From contig CM045762.1 of NCBI GenBank assembly GCA_025200525.1, forward strand, positions 126,609,752 to 126,673,751: a DNA stretch of 64,000 nucleotides, read 5' to 3'. The stretch's first letter is position 1; each line of letters starts with the position of its first letter. Under the pieces are notes generated by a model. It saw only the letters and a program-made list of their open reading frames with translations. It was not told the origin of the DNA and did no database searches. Below, in pieces: positions 54,901 to 64,000 of the stretch. Both the position numbers and the translations under genes were made by a program. Source of the stretch: Camellia lanceoleosa. Lineage: Eukaryota; Streptophyta; Magnoliopsida; Ericales; Theaceae.

Positions 54901-56490
54901 CTAGCCAACCGGCCAGTTTTAGTGGCTGGCAGCCACTTCTTCTGGCTGGCAGCCCACCAGGAGGTCCCTATGTTGAAGCAAAGGCAATCTGGAGATTGGC
55001 ATAATTTTCAGAGATCAAGGTGAGTGCAAAAATAGACAACTAAAAGCAAGGTAATGGGTTTTCGGGACGACGCCAACCGAGCATGCATGTCTTCCTCGCC
55101 CGCGAGGCCATCTTCTCTTTATTGCTTTATTAGTTAGTTGTTTCTAGCTATTTCAATGTGTTATAATTGATTAGCTTAGATAGTTAATTAATTTAATTGT
55201 TTTAATTAGCTTAGATTAGCTAGTTATTTAATTCGGTTTGTAATAATTAATTAGCTAGAATAGTTAGTTAATTAGTTTATTTGTAATAATTAGCTTAGCT
55301 TAGAGTAGCTAGTTAGTTTATTTATTTGGACCCTCCTTCGAGAAGGCAAATGTTGTAATAAGGGAGCGTGTATGTGTATGTCTTCTAACTCTACCTCTTT
55401 CTCCCTTTTATTTATCTGCTTTCAATGGTTAGGTTAGGGCATATTTTGATTAGCATACCTTATGCTTGCATGCGTGCATCATTCATTTGTATTGCATATA
55501 CCGAGCTCGACGCATCATTCAAACTGCATCGTATTTCAATACCTATTTGAATACATGTATCAAAGTGTTGCATTCATATGCCATCTTAGATAGCCGAGCT
55601 TATTTAATTGCATTTTTGCATGTGTTGCATTAGGCATTGTTGACATAATTAGGATCATGCATATTTCTAACTAGTTTCCCGTTTTGGCTCGGAGTACACT
55701 GTAAGTGTTTACGCTTTAGCATCCTTGCATGTGTGTAAGTGATTGCCATGACAACATGCTTGTCATGAGGCTATTTGCTTAATTGCTATAACTGCATGAA
55801 TGCCAGTGGATGAAGGCTTCATTACTTGAATTGGAACAATTCATCAAAATATAAGTTTTAATCCCACTTAGAGTGGCAAATCATCATGTTTTAAGCCCAC
55901 CTTATTTGGTGGCAAATCCCCATTTCTAAGCCCACTTGAGGGTGGCAAATTTGAGCCATTTTTGAAAAACAAAAATGAGATGTTTTGTTCCAACTCGAGT
56001 GATTTAGTCTATACTTGTGTGTTGTGCGCATCACATAGTAAGTTAGCTAATAATTAGAATAAGAATACATGTGTTTTCAAAAACAACATATCATGTTAAG
56101 TAAAGGCCGATCTTTGATCAGGGAAGCGGGGGTGCTCATTTCAGGACCTTCTCCTCTCGTACCCAAGTTCCCGAGCCAAGGCAACTTTGGTAATGATGGA
56201 CACGTGGCCTTAGGCACGAGTCAGGATTTCTTAAATTTTCCAAAAATAAAATATTTAGGTGGCAACTCTGAAATCTGGCAAAGTAGTCCATGTTTGGCAC
56301 TTTTTGATTAAAATCGATTTTCCAAAACGATTTGCCAGATTTTGGACTATTTGGTGATTTATCAGTCTTACATTGCACTTTGTGAAATTAGATTCAGAAC
56401 TGTGACAAGAGTCCGAACTATAGTAGCTAGAACCCAATTCGCGCCCTCTCCGAAAGGAGGGCGCACAGAGAGAGTTCGGGGCGGTCTACA
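48086..56490 (+). mobile_element. Composite solo LTR C, TGTAGACACC family, with copy D nested inside
   Basis: It starts TGTAGACACCCC and ends GGGGCGGTCTACA, flanked by a perfect TSD CTATC (48081-48085 and 56491-56495). Subtracting the nested copy D leaves about 4.6 kb. Family marks are a TATA-like run near 48837, a CT run at 48953-48972, TTAATTAGCT-type repeats at 55130-55320 and TGGCAACTCTG near 56260-56271. No coding region was found. Confidence 0.88.
49283..53045 (+). mobile_element. Nested solo LTR D, TGTAGACACC family
   Basis: It starts TGTAGACACCCC and ends CGCTGTCTACA, flanked by a perfect TSD GGGGT (49278-49282 and 53046-53050). It is 3,763 bp and inserted in copy C, a member of its own family. 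It carries a TATA-like run at 49751-49758 and TGGCGACTCT at 52871-52880. A 242-codon antisense frame (50152-50880) has no recognisable domain. Confidence 0.9.
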
Positions 56491-56596
56491 CTATCTCAAT
56501 AACAACATTCACATAACTACATTTACTGAACACATGTAACAATTATTTTAGCAATAAGAATGATATGAATGTTCACACTGATGTTCACATGAGCCA

Positions 56597-59206
56597 TGTC
56601 ACGCCCCACTTTTTATTACTCGAAGTCATTACCAAATTCATTAACTTAATTCACTTTCAGAGATAACATGCGGAAATAAACTCATACATTCAATCCGTAG
56701 GAGTGATTAACAATACTCTCATTCGTATGCAAAGTAAATATTACATGGACATACTCAAGAAATTGCCCTTGGGCTTACAACATTGAATAATCAAATGAAG
56801 GGTGTAACCCTTTTACAGATATGGCATTCCGCCAACAACAAAGAGGCCCCGTGGCCAGCAATTAAAAGATCCAAATCTTGTAGCACATCCTGCTAAATAC
56901 CTGAAAAAGATTTCAACAACGTGGGATGAACATATAGTCCAGTAGGGATCTCAACATGATCCTCAACAATAACAACAATACAGATAGCTATGATCATGCA
57001 CACTCATTCTCGTACTAGAATAGTAATGTGACAGTTTATACAAAAATATATATGTATGAACCCTTCTTTTGAAAACAACCGTTTCATTCAACGCTACAAG
57101 CGATTCATCTTTCCATATTCCTCTCATTAATCCCCATTCCCATTCTTTCATAATATCAACAACTACTTAGGAAAATCATCACTAAGCCCGATACTCTCAT
57201 CCGTTTCCCATACATACGACAGACGTATCCTTTTTAAACATGTTTATTTTTAAAACATTCGATCTCCTTCACATTTTCCAAAAGGCAAAAATGACATTTT
57301 GATTCATTCCCAATATTATCATAACCATACATGCATAACTTTGTAAAAACATAAATTACAACCCACCAACATGTATACTATCAATCAATGGAGTAACTCG
57401 GTCCTCCGAACTGTAACCAATCAAATCCATGATATTTTCAGTTACAACAAAACTACAATAATTCCACCTTGCTCTACTAGCTATGCGCTCAGTAAGCCAA
57501 GGATATACTGCAATAACTACTATCAACTTCGCTCTACTAGCTATATGCATAGTAAGCCACCTTTGCACTTTTCACGACAACATACCATTTTACGGTAGCT
57601 AATTTGGAAGGTGTGGCACCTCGGATTATAAGCGCCTCTGAGTTCTCGGTAGCTAGGCGGAAGGTATGGTACCTCGATTATAAGCGCAGCATATAACGCC
57701 AACAACCACCATGCACACAAGGCATATCCAACATGTATAATGCATATACATAAACTACCAAGGTATGACAATGTGTTAAAATAGATGAACACATACGTGT
57801 AAAGCGTACACAATTCAATACAACCGTATCATCCTCCACCGATGACCAAGGACAAACCTCTAGATGCAAGTATATTATACATCTATAAACTTACTCAATT
57901 ATCATGAAATTATCTGCTTAACATTAATACCATCATAGTAGTATAAGATACAAGTCCAACATTCATACTTATTTCAAAGTACCATTTCCATTCCACAAAA
58001 CCAATCCCGCTTCCTTTTATTTTTCACAAAATCAAGTTCAAGGACAATAAGCCCTAACTCATTTTAATCAACTACATTCCTTTCAAAGCCATTCCACTTT
58101 AATTATACAAATTAAATCATAATCACTATACTAGGGTTTTTCTCCCTCTTCCTCATTATTGAACATAAGCCTCAATCATCTACAATAGCCAACAATGGTT
58201 TCCTTTAAAACCCAAAATACCCAAGTATTTACCCTAAGATCAAACCCCTCTATTAAATTATTAAATCAATAAATATTAGGGTTTCCTCTCCTTTCAACAA
58301 CAACTCGCCAATTAACCACCCAATTAGCCCAAAGCACATCTAATAATCAAAGATCTAAAACCAACAACCAACCCATAGTTCAACCTCATGAATTTATATA
58401 AAATTCCAACATGATGTAGTTTTCATGCAATACAAAAATACCCACATGTCTATCTATAGTAGGAGTATTGAAAAGAGAACAAGGAGAATCCCTACCTCAA
58501 AGAAGAACTCAAATAGAGATGATGACCCGAAACCAAAGTGCTCCAAATCCACAATTTCTCCGATTACAAGCGAAGCCCTCGACGATCCACGCAACTATTG
58601 TAAAGGCCAAGGTGAGCAAATCACTCCTACTAGATCAAGACCAAGAGAAGGTAGAGTTCTAGAGTGAGAGGCTCAAGAATGGTGTTTTTGAAAAGTAGGA
58701 GAGAAAGAAAAGTGAAAAGTGATTTTAAAATGTCAAAACCCGGAACTTAAACCCAGTCCTCCGCTCCAGCGCTCTGTTATCCGCTCCGGCGGACAAATAA
58801 AAGTACCCCTTCGAGCGCTAAAACCTCCGCTCGAGCGCACCACCAAAGTCCCCCGCTCGAGCGCTCGAATACCCGCTCGAGCGCTGGATGCAACCTTCCA
58901 GAAAATCTGCAGACGACGAAACTACTGGGAGGGTGATTTCTCCGCTCGGCGCTCGATCCCGCTCGGCGTCTGTAAAAAACATCTCCGCTCGAGCGCCCTA
59001 ATATCCGCTCGAGCGCAAAGGCCAAAACTTGGGCAGCTTATCTTTGGTTCTAAGTTCAACCAACCTGCCTCCAACTGGCCCAACACATCCTATAACTCAA
59101 ATACAAGATAGGAAAGGATGTAAACAATATAATACTCAACTACCAACACCCACGGACACACGTCCGGATCACTGTACAACAAGGGGTAAACCCGGGATCG
59201 CTATAA
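56597..59206 (-). repeat. 3' LTR of the TR-GAG element
   Basis: The LTR end TGTCACGCCCC (plus-strand view) is at 56597. The U3 start is near 59206, next to a minus-strand PPT (TTAAGGGGGGGAGG, about 59207-59220). It is about 2.6 kb long. A dense array of CGCTCGAGCG words lies at 58755-59020, with one cluster of GCTCGG variants. Confidence 0.8.
58755..59025 (-). promoter_or_regulatory. CGCTCGAGCG palindrome array in the LTR U3
   Basis: More than eight copies of the 10-bp palindrome or near matches lie at 15-50 bp spacing. Similar but sparser words are found at the same U3 position in LTRs at 10250-10540, 40810-41040 and 47640-47810. A dimeric DNA-binding protein site or a hairpin is possible; the function is inferred only. 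Confidence 0.45.
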
Positions 59207-60835
59207 CCTCCCCCCCTTAAAGAATTTCGTCCCCGAAATTAAAGGTACGTCAAAACATAAGGCCAACTGATAACACAACACCAACACCCCCCAACACTAG
59301 GAGTGAAACCGCCCTCACTACAACCATCAGGCCACTCTTACCCAAGAAGAGACCCACTAAGGGAATACGTTCCAAACAACAATACTTAGGTGCGAAAATC
59401 TCAACAAACCAAACCTTTCCTGGAACAATAACCAACATCTGACTAGCGCTTCAAGCTAAGCCACTACTCAACAACAAGATTCCCAAAAACTAATCAAAGT
59501 AAACCTTATGAGTAAACAATAAGAAAACATTTTCTTGTTCAAGCGACATTTCTCAAAGATAGTCAAATTTTCAATGCTAACTTTCCAAAATAAATCCTCC
59601 ACTTTCCATGAGAAACTCAACAGTTTTGTAAACATTTTTCACAAACACGATGTTATCCAAAACACAAAATCATCCACAGTTTATTTGCAAAAAAAAAAAA
59701 AAAAAAATATTTTCATTTGGAACTTTCCAAAACCCTTGATTTAAATCAATTTCTCAGCAACACCCTTAGGTGGCCCAAACATTAAGAAAAATTTTGTTTT
59801 CCATAACTTTTCAACATACTACTAGCAACAACCATCACTCACACAGTGATACCAAAACCGACACGAAGCGTAACATTTCTATAATGATGATTAATAGAAA
59901 TAAGTACAGTGCTACATCAAATCAAACAAGCAACACTTCAATTGATAAGCATATATGCTCTGTCTACGGAGTTCATCCCCTATCTCCTCCCTCCCAATAA
60001 CATCCGGTTTAGAGGTCCATCCCCTATCTTCCCCTAAACCGCGGAGTACATCCCCTATCTCTTCCAACACTAAGCAATGCATATAAACACATAGGTTCTA
60101 TACACAATCAAACAATACATAAATTAATGTATTCAATCAGTCAACAGATTCAATAGCACAACATGTTCGATTAGCTTCGATCTCCCTAATCAACACACAT
60201 GGTCTACCGCAACTACAACTACCCAATCAAGAGGGATAATTCGAACGCTATTCTTGTTACTCTAGAACACAAACTGTTCTTCCACCAAGGAATCTTTGCA
60301 TCCACTCACAAACCATATCCCACAATTGATGACCAATCACAAAACAAACACTACCCCTATACAACCGTTAGGGTCACCCGAACTCACCTACTAGCAAGCC
60401 CAAAACACAAACCAAACATCTGGTACCATTCAGCTAACCCGAGATATAACCTCACATAACCTTGCTAATACCGCCCAACTCTCGAAACCATCACATCAAA
60501 CACATCCACCCACGGTTCCGTTCTCAACCCATAATCTCTAAAATGAACAAGGCCCACGGGCGTCACAAGACTAACTCAATACACAATACTAAGCAAGCAA
60601 CAATACTAGGATCATTGACCCCATTAACAACTTCTCAAAATAAAATAGAGAGTTCAAATTTCCACACATACTCCCCAATACGAGGATTAAACAAACAATA
60701 CTATGCATGCATATGCAATACATAAACATGATGCCTCGGCATCCAAGAGTACCGGTCAACAACAAAATCAATAAGCGTGATACTCCACGGCCAACATTAC
60801 AAAAGTCCTCTCGAGGGTAACCGTAGGGCTAACTA
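59207..60835. other. Non-coding interior of the TR-GAG element
   Basis: No pol motifs are present on the minus strand. A short repeat of CATCCCCTATCTC with GGAGT-type spacers occurs at 59968-60062. Confidence 0.6.
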
Positions 60836-61857
60836 CTAAGTCGCCCCTTGCGAGGCTCCCGAAGCCTGGCCTGCCCGTTTCTGATACCGAGAACGCCCCC
60901 GATTGGACGAGTACGACTGAGTCTGACTAGGTTTTAATACCCCCGAAGAATTAGCACGCAGAGGACAAGAACGTCTACCATGGCCCAGCTGGCCACAAAC
61001 AAAACAACCACCAGACCCTTTTCTCTGGCGGTGCGAAACTGCGCCTCCCGTAACCTCCAACGAAGGATCCGAAACCCTGGCGAAGAAAAGAACCGGCTCG
61101 ATTGAGCTTGTTTCGCCTCCACCTTCTTGAGCCTAGAATGTTTAGGAACTACAAGGACGACTGACATGGTCTCCTTCTTAACCCCATCACCACTAGCAAT
61201 CAGGGCCTCGACATGGGCATTGCCTCAACTAAAGTATAGTAATCCTTCCACAAGGATCCGGCTACCTTCTCCGAATATCGAAACACAACCGCTTTGCGAA
61301 CTCAAAACAACGACGCCTCTGTTGTCACCAACTCTGGAGCAAACCTCGACAAACTATCAAACCGCATCTCAAAGCGTGCCCGCAGTGTCATCTGGCGTAA
61401 CTCCAAAAAGCTGTTCCCTCAACCTTTCCCGGCGAAGGAGAAATACTTGGCCCAAAAGGCCTCGGTAAAAGCAACCCACGTGCCACCCACATTAGTCTTA
61501 GCATTCTTCCACCAATAACTCGCATCACTCTTCAACCGAAAAGTCGCTAAAGAAACCCTCAACTCCTCATCTTCGACTCACGAGCATATCAAGAGTCTTG
61601 GTAATCTGTTCAACCAACTCTCTGCCTCCAACGGTTTAGCCTCCCCACAAACTCAGGTGGACCGGGCGAAAGAACTCCTTAGTAAGTTTGAGAGCATGCC
61701 CTGCCACCCTCGGTCGAGCTAGGGCATCTTGCCCGCTCTCACAATCTCACGTCGACATCCTCGCCGACAGATCTTTGCAATGGCGGTGCTAAAGGCTGTT
61801 GTGCCTCTCCGTTCCTACTACTCAATCGTCCTCTACTCCCTCGTGTAGACATCCTAT
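60836..61857 (-). pseudogene. Gag of the TR-GAG element, frameshifted
   Basis: It starts near 61855 (MSTRGSRGRLSSRNGEAQQP). The capsid region is readable in shifting frames (GPPEFVG, RVSLATFRLKSDASYWWKNA, GTWVAFTEAFWAKYF), and the end carries one CCHC zinc knuckle (CFVCGQLGHGRRSC, about 61010-60970). Several 1-2-base shifts break the frame. Either the gene is dead or the assembly carries small indel errors here. Confidence 0.75.
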
Positions 61858-62260
61858 AAGGCACAAGGTAAATTACACTTAGCGTAAACACAATAGCCTT
61901 CGCCGAGGCACACTCCACTCTTTGTTAAGTCACAAGACACACTTAGTTTCAGAATTTACATTTCTTGCATATAAACATCCAAACAAGTAAACACATAATC
62001 GAATCAAGTCCACAAAGATAGCCACTCATCCGGAACTCTCAAGGAATTCCTATCGAAACCACGTTGATCGGTGTTTCCAAAAGGACCTCAAAGCAAGTTC
62101 ACCGGCTATGAATACTATCCAGAGGCGAATCCCATGCTCACATAAATGCAACACATAAGTCTTAATTCCATGGTATCTATATACGCGTCCTCCTTGCGTA
62201 GTAAACCCTTTGTGGTAAAACCACTTCCCACGAGCTCAAGGTATTCAAACCCGGTAAGCT

Positions 62261-62272
62261 CTGATACCAAGT
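62261..62272 (-). other. Primer-binding site of the TR-GAG element
   Basis: The minus strand reads ACTTGGTATCAGAGC immediately after the LTR end CGTGACA. Confidence 0.8.
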
Positions 62273-64000
62273 TGTCACGCCCACTTTTTATTACTCGAAG
62301 TCATTACCAAATTCATTAACTTAATTCACTTTCAGAGATAACATGCGGAAATAAACTCATACATCCAATCCGTAGGAGTGATTAACAATACTCTCATTCG
62401 TATGCAAAGTAAATATTACATGGACATACTCAAGAAATTGCCCCTTGGGCTTACAACATTGAATAATCAAATGAAGGGTGTAACCCTTTTACGGGTATGG
62501 CATTCCGCCAACAACAAAAGAGGCCCGTGGCGACAATTAAAAGATCCAAATCTTGTAGCACATCACGCTAAATACGAAAAAGATTTCAACAACGTGGGAT
62601 GAACATATAGTCGATGGGGATCTCAACATGATGCTCAACAATGAGAACATACAGATAGCTATGATCATGCACCCTCACACTTGTACTAGAATAGTAAGGT
62701 GACAGTTTATACAAAAATATATATGTATGAACCCTTCTTTTGAAAACAACCGTTTCATTCAACGCTACAAGCGATTCATCTTTCCATATTCCTCTCATTA
62801 ATCCCCATTCCCATTCTTTCATAATATCAACAACTACTTAGGAAAATCATCACTAAGCCCGATACTCTCATCCGTTTCCCATACATACGACAGACGTATC
62901 CTTTTTAAACATGTTTATTTTTAAAACATTCGATCTCCTTCACATTTTCCAAAAGGCAAAAATGACATTTTGATTCATTCCCAATATCATCATAACCATA
63001 CATGCATAACTTTGTAAAAACATAAATTACAACCCACCAACATGTATACTATCAATCAATGGAGTAACTTTCGGTCCTCGACTGTAACCAATCAAATCCA
63101 TGATATTTTCGGTTACAACAAAACTACAATAATTCCACCTTGCTCTACTAGCTATGCGCTCGATAAGCCAGGATATCTTGCAATAACTACTATCAACTTC
63201 GCTACTAGCTATATGCATAGTAAGCCACCGCACTTTTCACAACATACCATTTTACCAGCGCTAGCCGGAAGGGTGTGGCACCTCGATTATAAGCGCATCA
63301 GTTCTCCGGTAGCTAGTTTGGAAGGTAACGTACCTCGATTATAAGCGCGGCATATAACGCCAACAACCACCATGCACACAAGGCATATCCAACATGTATA
63401 ATGCATATACATAAACTACCAAGGTAACGACAATGTGTTAAAATAGATGTACACATACGTGTAAAGCGTACACAACAATTCAATACAACCGTATCATCCT
63501 CCACCGGTGACCAAGGACAAACCTCTAGATGCAAGTATATTATACATCTATAAACTTACTCAATTATCATGAAATTATCTCGCTTAACATTAATACCATC
63601 ATAGTAGTATAAGATACAGATCCAACATTCATACTTATTTCAAAGTACCATTTCCATTCCACAAAACCAATCCGCTTCCTTTTATTTTTCACAAAATCAA
63701 GTTCAAGGACAATAAGCCCTAACTCATTTTAATCAACTACATTCCTTTCAAAGCCATTCCACTTTAATTATACAAATTAAATCATAATCACTATACTAGG
63801 GTTTTCTCCTCTTCCTCATTATTGAACATAAGCCTCAATCATCTACAATAGCCAACAATGGTTTCCTTTAAAACCCAAAATACCCAAGTATTTACCCTAA
63901 GATCAAACCCTCTATTAAATTATTAAATCAATAAATATTAGGGTTTCCTCTCCTTTCAACAACAACTCGCCAATTAACCACCCAATTAGCCCAAAGCACA
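62273..64000 (-). repeat. 5' LTR of the TR-GAG element (cut by window end)
   Basis: 62273-64000 aligns collinearly with 56597-58338. Most differences are one-base or few-base indels. Confidence 0.88.

Larger units (their letters stand above)
56597..64000 (-). mobile_element. TR-GAG-type non-autonomous LTR element (continues past window end)
   Basis: The two LTRs (56597 to about 59206, and 62273 to beyond 64000) are nearly identical over the shared part, so the insertion is young. On the minus strand the order is 5' LTR, PBS (TGGTATCAGAGC), gag, about 1.6 kb of non-coding DNA, PPT and 3' LTR. Protease, RT and integrase are absent. Confidence 0.82.

Noticed and set aside
58719..59111. 130-codon frame over the CGCTCGAGCG array
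   Set aside because: The frame is a by-product of GC-rich palindromic repeats in the LTR U3.

Overview
The window is nuclear DNA of a flowering plant, most likely a eudicot. It is AT-rich, it holds one ordinary multi-exon gene with GT-AG introns, and almost everything else is nested plant transposable elements: Ty3/Gypsy and non-autonomous LTR elements, solo LTRs, hAT, Mutator-like and Harbinger-like DNA elements, and MITEs. I cannot name the species. No rRNA, tRNA, CRISPR or bacterial-type operon was seen.

Layout. 1-2321: a minus-oriented non-autonomous LTR element with a 72-bp TTCGAA-rich tandem array. 2634-4435: a Pack-MULE with a 9-bp target duplication (TSD), carrying a captured wall-associated-kinase (GUB_WAK) domain duplicated in frame. 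5086-9120: the 5' half of a decayed plus-strand chromovirus-like Gypsy element (LTR, gag, protease, start of RT). It is cut by a minus-strand relative (9121-16437), which is itself split by a solo LTR (11245-14687). 16438-19035: non-coding DNA with a sharp strand-composition switch near 17030. 19041-27134: a Tat-like Gypsy element with an intact 5-bp TSD, lacking integrase and the start of its 3' LTR, and split by a second solo LTR (22524-25779). 27140-29027: remnant of an element related to the first one, interrupted by a 1,076-bp hAT element. 29329-29829: two MITEs.

30614-37799 (minus) is the one intact host gene. Five exons encode a 356-residue NADPH-dependent alkenal/double-bond reductase of the medium-chain dehydrogenase superfamily. 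Its introns carry several MITEs and larger inverted-repeat elements, and a degenerate second copy of its last codons lies just past the stop.

37800-64000 is again repeat territory: microsatellites, an AACAGATA-rich tract split by a solo LTR (40627-42648), a stretch rich in GTGAATGTTCAC palindromes split by a solo LTR (45616-47832) and by an 8.4-kb composite solo LTR (48086-56490) with another solo LTR of its own family inside (49283-53045), and finally a young TR-GAG-type element (gag but no pol) running from 56597 past the window end.

TSDs, PBS, PPT and catalytic motifs were read by eye. Clade names are inferred from motif style, not from a database search.
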